In this document: positions 17,434 to 25,778 of the stretch, one piece after another
Numbering within the stretch: position 1 is the first letter of the stretch
Layout of the letters: every line of letters begins with the position of its first letter
Origin: Gemmatimonadota bacterium
GTDB taxonomy: Bacteria > Gemmatimonadota > Gemmatimonadetes > Gemmatimonadales > Gemmatimonadaceae
Assembly (NCBI GenBank): GCA_021413975.1
Contig: JAIOPJ010000029.1
Span: 1 to 64,000 of the forward strand
Reading direction: 5' to 3'
Length of the DNA: 64,000 nucleotides
Position numbers and translations under genes: made by a program
Notes under the pieces: generated by a model
What the model was told of the DNA's origin: nothing
Seen by the model: the letters and a program-made list of their open reading frames with translations, nothing else
Databases searched by the model: none

Positions 17434-18589
17434 TGAACGACCCGACGATGGGCTGATCCACGCCTGGCTCGACGGTGAGCTCGGTGCCGAGGAAGCTGCG
17501 CGCGTGGAGCGGTTGGTGGCAGAGGACGCCGAGTGGGCCGCGGCCGCCGCGGAGGCGCGCGGACTGATGGCCGCGAGCACGCGGATCCTCGGTGCGCTGG
17601 ACGTGGTGGCGGGGGATGTGATCCCGCGCGGCGGGAGTGCGGCGGGGACGTTCGCGCCGACGGTCGACGGGTCGCGTGCGCCGACGGCTCGCGTGACGCG
17701 CTGGGCCGTGCCGACGTGGATGCGGGTGGCGGCGGGGGTCGCGCTCGTGGCAGGGGTCGGGTATCTCGGAATCGAACGAACGGCGGATCGATCGTCCGTC
17801 GCCTCGGCGCCGGGTGCGACGCTCGACGGTGCACGCGAGACTCGTGCGGAAGTGGCCGACGCGATCAGCCGTGATGCCGTCGAGCCGGTCGCGAAGCAAG
17901 CGGAGAGCGGTGTCGCGCCGTCCTCAGCTCAGGCGACAGTACCGTCCGCCACGGGCGGCGCCCCCGCAACACCGGAACGCAGTGCGCGCCAGAGTGCGCA
18001 GGCGACGAGGACCGAGTCCGACCTCTCGGCGCGCGATGCGAGGCGCGCTGCACCGGTCGCTGCGGCGGTCGCCGCGCCGACGAGCACTGCGCCGGTCACC
18101 ACGCCGCCGGTCACAGGTGAGACGGGAGTGGCCGGAGGGATCGCGAGCGGCGCGGTCTCGCGCTCCGCCGCAGAGTCGAAGGAGATGCTCACGACAGCAG
18201 GGGTCGCGACGGAACGTGAAGCCCGCGCCAAGACGATGCAGCGCGCGCTCGCGCAGACGCCGAGCGCACCGCTGGGGCGCGCCCTCGACAGTCCGAGCGC
18301 CACCGCCGCGCCAGGCGCCCTGATGGCGGATCGCCTCGCCGAGAATGTCGTGACACGCACCAGCGTCAGTGGCTGCTGGCGTGCGGAGACCGCGGCGAAG
18401 GTGGATTCGATCCAGGTCTCGCCGCGCATCGTCCGGTCGGTCGGCGACACGCTGGTGCTGGCGCTCACGCCGACCGGCGCGGAGGCGCGGGTGGTGCGGG
18501 AGTCGGACACGACCCTGCGCGGCAGCGCGCGCGGCGTTACGGGCCCGTCCGCGACGTTCCGCGCCGACCGCACGGCCTGCACGCCGTAG
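17420..18589 (+). CDS. Membrane-anchored anti-sigma-like protein
   Basis: A 389-residue protein starting at ATG 17420 with GGAGGA at 17410-17415, inside the end of the sigma gene. The first 60 residues (LIHAWLDGELGAEEAARVERLVAED) match the helical anti-sigma N-terminus but lack the HxxxCxxC zinc motif, so it would be a zinc-independent type. One membrane segment lies near 96-118 (MRVAAGVALVAGVGYLG). A long Ala/Thr/Pro-rich periplasmic stretch (about 125-310) ends in a small domain with CW and a final C. It probably sequesters the upstream sigma factor at the membrane; inferred from position and fold. Confidence 0.8.
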   Translation: MPRPDERPDDGLIHAWLDGELGAEEAARVERLVAEDAEWAAAAAEARGLMAASTRILGALDVVAGDVIPRGGSAAGTFAPTVDGSRAPTARVTRWAVPTWMRVAAGVALVAGVGYLGIERTADRSSVASAPGATLDGARETRAEVADAISRDAVEPVAKQAESGVAPSSAQATVPSATGGAPATPERSARQSAQATRTESDLSARDARRAAPVAAAVAAPTSTAPVTTPPVTGETGVAGGIASGAVSRSAAESKEMLTTAGVATEREARAKTMQRALAQTPSAPLGRALDSPSATAAPGALMADRLAENVVTRTSVSGCWRAETAAKVDSIQVSPRIVRSVGDTLVLALTPTGAEARVVRESDTTLRGSARGVTGPSATFRADRTACTP

Positions 18590-18597
18590 GTTCGTGG

Positions 18598-18626
18598 TTG
18601 CCCCCGACCCTGAGGTGTCTTACGTT
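18598..18626 (+). promoter_or_regulatory. Promoter of toxin-antitoxin pair, leaderless
   Basis: TTGCCC (18598-18603), a 17-base spacer and TACGTT (18621-18626). The -10 box ends seven bases before the ATG at 18634 and no Shine-Dalgarno exists, so the transcript probably begins at the start codon. Confidence 0.5.
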
Positions 18627-18633
18627 GTCATAC

Positions 18634-18855
18634 ATGAAGACCTCGGCCCTCACCATCCGGCTCGACGCGAGTCTGCAGCGCCAGCTGGACCGGCTCGCGA
18701 AGGCATCCGGGCGGTCGCGTAGCGACATCGTGCGCGACGCCCTGCGCCGGCAGCTCGCCCTGTTGCAGTTCGAGGAGGCACGGCGCCAGGTCACGCCCTT
18801 CGCCGAAGCGCGCGGCTACCTCACTGACGAGGACGTCTTTCGCGCGGTGTCGTGA
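18634..18855 (+). CDS. Ribbon-helix-helix antitoxin
   Basis: A 73-residue protein. Residues 1-45 form a ribbon-helix-helix DNA-binding domain (ALTIRLDASLQRQLDRLA followed by GRSRSDIVRDALRRQL), typical of CopG/VapB-type antitoxins that repress their own operon. The acidic C-terminus (FAEARGYLTDEDVFRAV) would bind and block the toxin. Its stop overlaps the toxin's GTG, so the two are co-translated, the normal layout for type II systems. Confidence 0.88.
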   Translation: MKTSALTIRLDASLQRQLDRLAKASGRSRSDIVRDALRRQLALLQFEEARRQVTPFAEARGYLTDEDVFRAVS

Positions 18856-19262
18856 AGGTCTGCCTGGACACCAATGTGCTCGTCGCGGCCTTCGCGACCC
18901 GGGGACTCTGCGCCGACCTGCTGCGCACCGTCGTCACCAAGCACGAGCTCGTGATCGGCGAGGTGATCCTGACCGAGTTGCGGCGCGTGCTGAGGACCAG
19001 GATCAGACTCCCGGACGCGCAACTCCGTTCGGTCGAGGCCGCACTCGCGCAGTATCCGGTGGTGCCGAAGCCCACGGCGCCCACGATGATCGAGCTTCGG
19101 GACCACAGCGACCGGTGGATCATCGCGACGGCGGTCGATGGAGGAGCGGACGCACTCGTCACGGGCGATCAGGACCTGCTCATCGCGAGAGCCTCAGCGC
19201 CGCTGCCGATCGTGGATCCACGCGAGTTCTGGGAGTTGTTGCGCCGCGGGAGCAGAGGCTGA
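18852..19262 (+). CDS. PIN-domain ribonuclease toxin
   Basis: A 136-residue PIN-domain protein of the group annotated as putative toxin component of PIN family. Acidic residues expected for metal-dependent RNA cleavage are visible: CLDTNVLVAAF (Asp6), GEVILTELRRVL (Glu near 42), SDRWIIATAVDGGADALVTGDQDL (Asp residues near 91, 102 and 107). Start is GTG 18852 overlapping the antitoxin stop. In this family the toxin is held inactive by its partner until the antitoxin is degraded. Confidence 0.88.
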   Translation: MKVCLDTNVLVAAFATRGLCADLLRTVVTKHELVIGEVILTELRRVLRTRIRLPDAQLRSVEAALAQYPVVPKPTAPTMIELRDHSDRWIIATAVDGGADALVTGDQDLLIARASAPLPIVDPREFWELLRRGSRG

Positions 19263-19314
19263 TGCGTGAGCGGGCGGAAGCGCCGCCGCGCGCCTTCGCC
19301 GGCAGCCAGCCAGC

Positions 19315-20016
19315 TCAGCCGTACGACCCGCCCGCATAGATCAGGTTCACCGCGAAGAAGAACACCGGATTGAACGCGAAATCGAACAGCTGCCACGCGA
19401 TGAAGATCCCCAGGAACCCGATCGCCGGCGTGCTCCAGATGAACTCCTGGTACTTCGACGTCGTCCCGCGGTCCATGAAGAGCGTGATCGCCGCACTCCC
19501 GTCGAGCGGAGGGAACGGCAACAGGTTGAAGACCATGAGCAGCAGGTTCATGGAGAAGATGACGCTCAGGAACCGGCCGACCGCGAGCCAGGTCGCGCCG
19601 GCGTCGCTGCCGGCGAGGTCGCCGAAGCGGACCGAGTCGGGCGCGAAGAACACCCCGCTCAGCTCGCCGCCGCGCAGCGCGATCGCGGCGAGCAGCGCCA
19701 GCGCCAGGTTCGCGCCCGGCCCGGCGAGCGCCATCCAGGCCGCGCGCCGCGGATGCATCCGTGCCCAGTTCACGTTGTAGGGCGCACTCGCGAACCCCAT
19801 CGGCCAGCCGGTGAGCAGCGCGCTCATGAGCGGGAGCACCACCATGCCGAACGGTTCGCGCCGGATGTGCGGCAGCGGATCGAGCGAGACCTGTCCGCCG
19901 TCGTACGCCGTGCGATCGCCGCCGCGGAGCGCCGCCCACGCGTGCGCGGCCTCGTGGAGCGTGGTCGAGAAGAGGAAGACGATGAAGTAGACGAGCGCTT
20001 CGGAGATCTCCGCCAC
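19315..20016 (-). CDS. M50 site-2-protease-like membrane metallopeptidase
   Basis: A 233-residue polytopic membrane protein. The zinc motif LHEAAHAW (His21, Glu22, His25) lies in the first membrane segment, and the second conserved site NLLPFPPLDGS (near 170-180) supplies the third ligand, Asp. This short form lacks a PDZ domain, as in the group-3 site-2 proteases often called Rv3-type peptidases. It would cleave membrane-embedded substrates; the substrate is unknown. Start is GTG 20016, overlapping the R2lox stop by one base, so it is the last gene of a four-gene operon. Confidence 0.9.
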   Translation of the reverse strand: MAEISEALVYFIVFLFSTTLHEAAHAWAALRGGDRTAYDGGQVSLDPLPHIRREPFGMVVLPLMSALLTGWPMGFASAPYNVNWARMHPRRAAWMALAGPGANLALALLAAIALRGGELSGVFFAPDSVRFGDLAGSDAGATWLAVGRFLSVIFSMNLLLMVFNLLPFPPLDGSAAITLFMDRGTTSKYQEFIWSTPAIGFLGIFIAWQLFDFAFNPVFFFAVNLIYAGGSYG

Positions 20017-20894
20017 TATCGATCGCCCTCTTCCGCGTACTCGGCCTCGCTCAGCACTTCTCCCCCGAGCCCCGCCGCCGCGGCGAACCGCTGGTACTGC
20101 GCCAGTGCATACGCGCTCAGCTTGTCGATGTCGACCAATGGCTGCGGATAGTCGAACTCGGCCACCGTCGCGAGCACGTTGGGCAGGTGACGCTCGAAGG
20201 TCGCCGAGACCACTTCGCGCAACTCCGGTCGCTCCGCCGTGAGCTCGGCGATGCAGCGCATGCCGAAGGTGACGTGTCGCCCCTCGTCGCGCTTGACCAG
20301 GCGGAACCCCTCCTGCAGCCCGGGCAGCCAGCCTCGCGTCGCCAGCGCATCGTGCGCCCCCACGTACCCGGTGCGCGCGAGCATCGCCTCCACCACGCCC
20401 ATGTAGTGCGTCACCGATTCGGCGAAGACGGGGATGATCCGGTCCCGGCCCTCCGCCCGGCGCAGCCGTTCCGTCACCTCCTCGAGGTCGGCGATGAGCA
20501 CGGCCTGCGGCGCCGGCGTGATGTACTGCCGGGTGATCGCCCCATCCACCTCGAACACCTCGGCGAAGTACCGCGCGAAGAAGTCGAAGTGCTTCGCCTC
20601 CTCGTAGAGCTGCGTGGTGAGGAAGAGCTCCTTGTCCACGCCGAGCCCGGCGCGCGAGACGGCCGAGCAGAAGGGGGCGAGCGTCCGCGTCACCGACTCC
20701 TCCCCTTCATAGAAGAGCGAGGTGAGCCGCAGGATCTGCTCGTCGTACCGCTCGCCCGCATGCTCGCGCTTGATCATGGCCCACTGTGCGCGATCGGCCG
20801 AGAGGTCGACGTCCGCGGGGTCCCAGTGGAGCTGCTTCGCCTTGCTGTAGAGCGAGAAGTAGGGACTCGTGAACTGCGCGGCGGTGAGCGGCAT
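20016..20894 (-). CDS. R2-like ligand-binding oxidase (R2lox)
   Basis: A 292-residue ferritin-like protein. All six predicted metal ligands are present: Glu65 (GEESV), Glu99 and His102 (EEAKH), Glu169, Glu204 and His207 (DEGRH). The residues that form the R2lox-specific ether cross-link, Val68 and Tyr164 (five residues before Glu169), are conserved too, which separates it from ribonucleotide reductase R2. Known R2lox proteins assemble a Mn/Fe centre, activate oxygen and bind a long-chain fatty-acid-like ligand; the biological substrate is unknown. It lies between an SCP2-like lipid carrier gene and an M50 protease gene. ATG 20894 has no clear Shine-Dalgarno, but it starts two bases after the upstream stop. 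Confidence 0.9.
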   Translation of the reverse strand: MPLTAAQFTSPYFSLYSKAKQLHWDPADVDLSADRAQWAMIKREHAGERYDEQILRLTSLFYEGEESVTRTLAPFCSAVSRAGLGVDKELFLTTQLYEEAKHFDFFARYFAEVFEVDGAITRQYITPAPQAVLIADLEEVTERLRRAEGRDRIIPVFAESVTHYMGVVEAMLARTGYVGAHDALATRGWLPGLQEGFRLVKRDEGRHVTFGMRCIAELTAERPELREVVSATFERHLPNVLATVAEFDYPQPLVDIDKLSAYALAQYQRFAAAAGLGGEVLSEAEYAEEGDR

Positions 20895-20896
20895 GG

Positions 20897-21325
20897 TCAG
20901 GACTCGTCGGGAAAACGGGTGGGCACCGCGCGGGCGCACGCACAGAGTGCGCTCGCGGACCGGGCGTGCATCATGAGGGTGGCGAGCGAACCCTTCACCC
21001 CGATCCTGCCCCGCGTGACGCCGGCGAGCGGGTCGAGCTCGCCGCGCATGACGAGCTTCCAGGTGGCATACGGCGCGCGGAGCACGAAGGGCGCGGTGAC
21101 GGCATCGGTGTGGCGGATCACGGCGCCGTGGCAGCGGCCGCGGTCGAGCGTGAGCTCGACCGCGACGGCGTCAGGGTAGCCGAGCTCGGGAGCGGCGTCG
21201 AGCACGAGCGCGACCGGCCAGGTCCACTTGGCCGCGAGCTCGCGGTAGGTCATGTCGGCTTCGATGGCGTCCTGGAACGCCGCGGCCCACTCAGGCGTGA
21301 AGGGACGGTGGGCGACGGCGCTCAT
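20897..21325 (-). CDS. SCP2-like sterol/lipid-transfer domain protein
   Basis: A 142-residue soluble protein. The C-terminal two thirds carry the pattern FVLRAPYATWKLVMRGELDPL followed by GVTRGRIGVKGSLATLM, characteristic of the SCP2 fold, which holds a hydrophobic ligand in a tunnel. It ends two bases before the R2lox start, so the proteins are made together. R2lox binds a fatty-acid-like ligand, so the obvious hypothesis is that this protein carries or presents lipid to it. No signal peptide. Confidence 0.8.
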   Translation of the reverse strand: MSAVAHRPFTPEWAAAFQDAIEADMTYRELAAKWTWPVALVLDAAPELGYPDAVAVELTLDRGRCHGAVIRHTDAVTAPFVLRAPYATWKLVMRGELDPLAGVTRGRIGVKGSLATLMMHARSASALCACARAVPTRFPDES

Positions 21326-21332
21326 GTGCGTC

Positions 21333-22334
21333 TCAGGGCTTGGGCGCGGGAGCCGCCGCCGGAGCGGGCGCTTCGTCGATGGGCCAGAACTCCACGCGGT
21401 TGTCGTTGAAGAGCGGCACGGCGATCAACTTGCGCGCCGGATCGTAGCCCAGGTCGGCCGGGGAGTTGAGACCCTTCCGCAGCGTGGTGCTCGTGCCGCC
21501 CACGAAGACGGTGAGCGAGGAGTCGGCCCAGCTCGAGTAGATCGCGCGCCCGTCCGCGAGCACGATGAGTCCGTCGCCGCCGCCGGGGCCGGTGCCGAGC
21601 ACGGTGGTCTCCTTCGCGCCGATGACCCATTCGAAGATGTTCGGCGAGTTGAAGCCGATGATCATCCAGGCGTTCTTGGGCGCGTTCCAGGCGATGCCGT
21701 TGGCCGCGGATTGCCTGGGGAGCTTCACTGCGACGGTCGGCACGCCGTTGCGCACCACGAAGACCTGACTCTGCCCCGGATGCGAGACCGCGCCCTTCGC
21801 GTCGAAGGCGATGCCGCTGTCGGTGATGTAGATGCCGCCGTCGTTCCCGATCGCGACGTCATTGAGGAAGGTCGCGCGCAACGGTGCGAGGTCGATGCTC
21901 GCGACCTGCTTGCCGCTGGTGAGGTCGAACCCGCGCAGCGCATCGATGTCGGCCACCCAGAGCGTGTCGCCGCGCATCGCCATGCCCTTGGGCGCATGCA
22001 ACGTGACATCGTCGTCGGCACCGCTGATGAACGGAAGCGAGTCCATGGTCTCGCCATTGGCGCCCAACCGCACGATGTACCCGTTGTCGTCCTTCTGCGG
22101 GGCCTGCCCGTTGATGTTGGAGACGTACCAGACCTGGCGCGTCGCGTCCCAGAGGACCGACTCGGGCGTCGCGAGACCGGTGCCCGTGACGTGGAGCGGC
22201 GTGTTCGGATCCCGCACCGCAGGCGCGGCGGTCGCGGCTTCGGGCTCGGCTTCCTTCTTGGCGCACGCCACGAAGGTGATGAGGACGAACGCGGCGAGCG
22301 CACCGCGCGTAAGCGAACGGACCGTGATTGCCAT
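21333..22334 (-). CDS. SMP-30/gluconolactonase-like beta-propeller lipoprotein
   Basis: A 333-residue lipoprotein: signal segment ALAAFVLITFVACAKKE with the lipobox Cys near 24. The mature protein is a six-blade beta-propeller of the SMP-30/gluconolactonase/NHL kind, with repeats such as TPESVLWDATRQVWYVSNI, LNDVAIGNDGGIYITDSG and NGIAWNAPKNAWMIIGFN. Catalytic metal ligands are only partly recognisable, so lactonase activity is unproven. Start ATG 22334 has AGGGGA upstream. Seven bases separate it from the SCP2-like gene, making it the probable first gene of the operon, with its own divergent promoter region. Confidence 0.82.
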   Translation of the reverse strand: MAITVRSLTRGALAAFVLITFVACAKKEAEPEAATAAPAVRDPNTPLHVTGTGLATPESVLWDATRQVWYVSNINGQAPQKDDNGYIVRLGANGETMDSLPFISGADDDVTLHAPKGMAMRGDTLWVADIDALRGFDLTSGKQVASIDLAPLRATFLNDVAIGNDGGIYITDSGIAFDAKGAVSHPGQSQVFVVRNGVPTVAVKLPRQSAANGIAWNAPKNAWMIIGFNSPNIFEWVIGAKETTVLGTGPGGGDGLIVLADGRAIYSSWADSSLTVFVGGTSTTLRKGLNSPADLGYDPARKLIAVPLFNDNRVEFWPIDEAPAPAAAPAPKP

Positions 22335-22465
22335 CGGAGGATCCCCTGGAGAGGTCGTAGGCGGCCGCCACCCGGCGGCGATGCGGCTGAATCTAGCGCT
22401 TGCGTTCCCTGTCCGACTCTGGCAACATCGGAGTGCCCGTCCCCACCCCTGAGGAGGAAGTTCGC
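22335..22465. promoter_or_regulatory. Divergent intergenic region
   Basis: 131 bases between the minus-strand SMP-30-like operon and the plus-strand Asp-box gene must carry both promoters. GAGGAGGAAG at 22451-22460 is the strong ribosome-binding site for the plus gene. I cannot place -35/-10 boxes with confidence. Confidence 0.35.
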
Positions 22466-25400
22466 GTGAGTCTCCGCTCCCTGTTCCGCCGCGCTGCGTT
22501 CGCCGCCGCCGCGACGGTCGCATTCTGGCCCGCTGCGCTCACCGCGCAGATGGTGCAACCCACCGCCTTCAACGGCCTGCGCTGGCGTGAACTCGGCCCC
22601 GCGCGCGGTGGCCGATCGGTCGCGGTGGCCGGCTCCGTCGCCCGCCCGCTCGAGTACTGGATGGGCACCACCGGCGGCGGCGTCTGGAAGACCACCGACG
22701 GCGGCGTGAACTGGCAGCCCGTCACCGACCGCTACTTCGGCGGGACGATCGGCGCGATCGGCGTGGCCGAGTCGAATCCTGACGTGGTGTACGTGGGTGG
22801 CGGCGAGACCGACATCCGCGGCAACACGTCGCACGGCGACGGTCTATGGAAGACGACCGACGGTGGCCGTACCTGGACGTCGATGGGACTGCGCGAGACC
22901 CGGCACATCGGCCGCGTGCGCGTGCACCCGACCAATCCCGACATCGTCTATGTGGGCGCGCTGGGGCATGCGTTCGGCAAGAACCCCGAGCGCGGCGTCT
23001 TCAAGTCGATCGACGGCGGCAAGAGCTGGAGCAAGAGCCTCTTCCGCAACGATTCCACGGGAGTCTGGGACCTGATCATGGACCCGACCGACCCGAACAC
23101 GCTCTACGCGACCTTCTGGCATGCGTACCGCACGCCCTGGATGCTCAACTCCGGTGGCCCCGGCGGCGGCATCATGAAGACCACCGACGGCGGCGCGACC
23201 TGGCGCGAGCTCACGGCCAACCCGGGCCTCCCGCGCGGCGTGCTCGGCAAGATCGGCATCGCCATCTCGCCGGCCAATCCGCGCCGCGTGTGGGCGCAGA
23301 TCGAAGCCGACTCGGGTGGCACGTACCGCTCCGACGACGCCGGCGCGACCTGGCAGTTCCTCAACGGCGACCGCAACCTGCGCCAGCGCGCCTGGTACTA
23401 CTCGCGCATCGTCGCCGATCCCAAGGACACCAACGTCGTCTACGCGCTCAACGTCTCGTTCCACAAGAGCACCGACGGCGGCAAGACCTTCCGCCAGACG
23501 ATCAACGTGCCGCACGGCGACAACCACGACATGTGGATCGCGCCGAACGATCCGCTCCGCATGATCGAGAGCAACGACGGCGGCGCCGTGGTGAGCACGA
23601 ACGGCGGCGCCACGTGGAGCGAGGAGGATTTCGCCACGGCGCAGTTCTATCATGTGTCGACCACGAACCACTTCCCGTACCGCGTCTGCGGCGCGCAGCA
23701 GGACAACTCGACGCTCTGCGGGCCGAGCCGGAATCCCGGCAACATCTCGATCGGTGACTGGCAGGACGCCGGCGGCGGCGAGTCGGGCTACGTGACGGCC
23801 GATCCGACCAACCCCGACATCATCTACGCCGGCAGCTACTCGGGCTATCTGACGCGCAAGGACATGCGCAACGGCCTCGAGCGCAACATCAACGCCTGGC
23901 CCATGAACCCCATGGGTTGGTCGTCCGAGGACATCAAGTACAAGTTCCAGTGGACCTTCCCGATCGTGATCTCGATGCACGATCCCAAGGTCCTCTATGC
24001 GGGCGGCAGCACGCTCTTCCGCTCCACCAACGAGGGGCAGAGCTTCCAGATCATCTCGCCGCCGCTGGCGCGCAACGATCCGCGCACGCTCGGCGCCTCG
24101 GGTGGTCCGATCACCAAGGACCAGACCGGCGTCGAGACCTACGGCGTCGTCTTCGCGCTCGCCGAGAGCTTCCAGTCGCCGAACGTGCTCTGGGCCGGCA
24201 GCGACGACGGTTACGTGCAGGTCACGCGCGACGGCGGCAAGACCTGGAAGAACGTGACGCCGCCGGGGATCGGCGACTTCACGCGCATCTCGATCATCGA
24301 GGCGTCGCACTTCGCCGAGGGCACGGCCTACGTGGCCGCGAACCGGTTCCAGCTCGACGACTTCCAGCCGCTGCTCTACAAGACGACCGACTTCGGCGCG
24401 ACCTGGACCAAGATCGTGAACGGGATCCCCGCCGACGAGTTCACGCGCGTGATCCGCGAGGATCCGGCGCGGCGCGGCCTGCTCTACGCCGGCACCGAGC
24501 GCGGCGCCTGGGTGAGCTTCGACGACGGCAACAACTGGCAGAAGCTGCAGCGCAACCTGCCGCCCGTGCCGGTGCACGACCTCGTCATCAAGGAAGGCGA
24601 CCTGATCGCCGCGACGCACGGGCGGTCGTTCTGGGTCATGGACGACCTCTCGGCGCTGCGACAGATGGACGCCCAGGTGCTCGCGCACCCGGTGCACCTG
24701 TTCACGCCGCGCGATGCGTACCGCATCGAATGGGGCGGCGGATTCGGCGGCGGTGGTCGCGGTGGTGCTCAGGGCGCGAGCAATCCGGGTCAGAACCCGA
24801 CGACCGGTGCGGTGGTGTTCTACCACCTCGCCGCCGCGAACCAGAAGGTGAAGCTCGAGTTCCTCGCGCCCAACGGCGACGTGATCAAGAGCTACGAGTC
24901 CGCCGACTCGGTGCAGCTCGCGGCCGAGCGTGACTCGGCGCGCGCCGCGGCGGGAGCGGGTGGTGGCGGTGGTCGCTTCGGCGGCGGTGGTGCCGCGCGT
25001 CCGGCCAACGCGGCCGGACTCAACCAGTTCGCCTGGGACATGCGCTACCCCGACGCGAGTTCGTTCCGCGGGATGATCATGTGGGCCGGCGGCACACGCG
25101 GCCCGGTGGCGCCGGCGGGGACCTACTCGGTGCGTCTCACCGTGGGCACCGCGGCACCGCAGGTGGCGACGTTCAAGCTGATCAACGATCCGCGCTCGAC
25201 GGCCACCGAGGCCGACCTCGTGGCGCAGTTCGAGTTCCTCATGAAGGTGCGCGATCGCACCACGGCGGCGAACGACGCGGTGAAGACCATCCGCAACGTG
25301 CGCGCGCAGCTCGCCGATCGTGTGGCGGCGGCTCCTCGCCTCAAGCGGACGGCCGACGCGATCAACGAAGCGCTGGCGGCGGCGGAGCGCGAGCTCTACC

Positions 25401-25726
25401 AGGTGAAGAACCAGAGCGGGCAGGATCCGCTCAACTTCCCCGTGCGGCTCAACAACCAGATGGCGGGGTTGGCGGGCGTGGCGGGCTCGGGCCCGTATCG
25501 TCCCACCGACCAGTCGGTGGCCGTCTACGACGAGGTCTCGGCGCTGATCGAGGTGCAGCTGCAGAAGGTGCGGAAGGTGCTCACCGAGGACCTCAACAAG
25601 TTCAATCAGGAAGCGAAGCGCGCCGGCCAGGCGCCGGTGGTGCCCAAGGCCGAGGATCCGCCGGCGACGCCGCGGCCGACCGTGACCGCGGACGCCGACC
25701 TGCCGGAGTCGGACCAGGCCGCGTGA
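22466..25726 (+). CDS. Exported giant Asp-box (VPS10/sortilin-like) beta-propeller protein
   Basis: A 1,086-residue exported protein. GTG 22466 is favoured by GAGGAGGAAG six bases upstream and gives a clean signal peptide (VSLRSLFRRAAFAAAATVAF...LTAQ). About ten Asp-boxes follow across residues 60-740 (TTDGGVNW, TTDGGRTW, SIDGGKSW, TTDGGATW, STDGGKTF, TRDGGKTW, SFDDGNNW), forming one or two beta-propellers like those of glycosidases and sortilins. Glycine-rich strips near 760 and 840 flank a small domain, and the C-terminal 200 residues are helical. No sialidase active-site set is visible, so glycosidase activity is unproven. Confidence 0.88.
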   Translation: MSLRSLFRRAAFAAAATVAFWPAALTAQMVQPTAFNGLRWRELGPARGGRSVAVAGSVARPLEYWMGTTGGGVWKTTDGGVNWQPVTDRYFGGTIGAIGVAESNPDVVYVGGGETDIRGNTSHGDGLWKTTDGGRTWTSMGLRETRHIGRVRVHPTNPDIVYVGALGHAFGKNPERGVFKSIDGGKSWSKSLFRNDSTGVWDLIMDPTDPNTLYATFWHAYRTPWMLNSGGPGGGIMKTTDGGATWRELTANPGLPRGVLGKIGIAISPANPRRVWAQIEADSGGTYRSDDAGATWQFLNGDRNLRQRAWYYSRIVADPKDTNVVYALNVSFHKSTDGGKTFRQTINVPHGDNHDMWIAPNDPLRMIESNDGGAVVSTNGGATWSEEDFATAQFYHVSTTNHFPYRVCGAQQDNSTLCGPSRNPGNISIGDWQDAGGGESGYVTADPTNPDIIYAGSYSGYLTRKDMRNGLERNINAWPMNPMGWSSEDIKYKFQWTFPIVISMHDPKVLYAGGSTLFRSTNEGQSFQIISPPLARNDPRTLGASGGPITKDQTGVETYGVVFALAESFQSPNVLWAGSDDGYVQVTRDGGKTWKNVTPPGIGDFTRISIIEASHFAEGTAYVAANRFQLDDFQPLLYKTTDFGATWTKIVNGIPADEFTRVIREDPARRGLLYAGTERGAWVSFDDGNNWQKLQRNLPPVPVHDLVIKEGDLIAATHGRSFWVMDDLSALRQMDAQVLAHPVHLFTPRDAYRIEWGGGFGGGGRGGAQGASNPGQNPTTGAVVFYHLAAANQKVKLEFLAPNGDVIKSYESADSVQLAAERDSARAAAGAGGGGGRFGGGGAARPANAAGLNQFAWDMRYPDASSFRGMIMWAGGTRGPVAPAGTYSVRLTVGTAAPQVATFKLINDPRSTATEADLVAQFEFLMKVRDRTTAANDAVKTIRNVRAQLADRVAAAPRLKRTADAINEALAAAERELYQVKNQSGQDPLNFPVRLNNQMAGLAGVAGSGPYRPTDQSVAVYDEVSALIEVQLQKVRKVLTEDLNKFNQEAKRAGQAPVVPKAEDPPATPRPTVTADADLPESDQAA

Positions 25727-25745
25727 ACGCAGTGGTCCGGTACGT

Positions 25746-25778
25746 GACACGGGGGGCGCGATGAGCGCCCCCCGTGTC
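25746..25778 (+). terminator. 14-bp perfect hairpin spanning the next gene's start
   Basis: GACACGGGGGGCGC (25746-25759) pairs perfectly with GCGCCCCCCGTGTC (25765-25778) around a five-base loop. The ATG at 25761 lies in the loop and the G-run that would be its ribosome-binding site lies in the stem. It is either the terminator of the Asp-box gene or a translation-blocking structure for the GNAT gene. Confidence 0.6.

Noticed and set aside
22844-25750. A 968-residue minus-strand open frame opposite the Asp-box gene
   Set aside because: Low-complexity Arg/His/Val-rich translation with no motifs; the plus strand encodes clear Asp-boxes.
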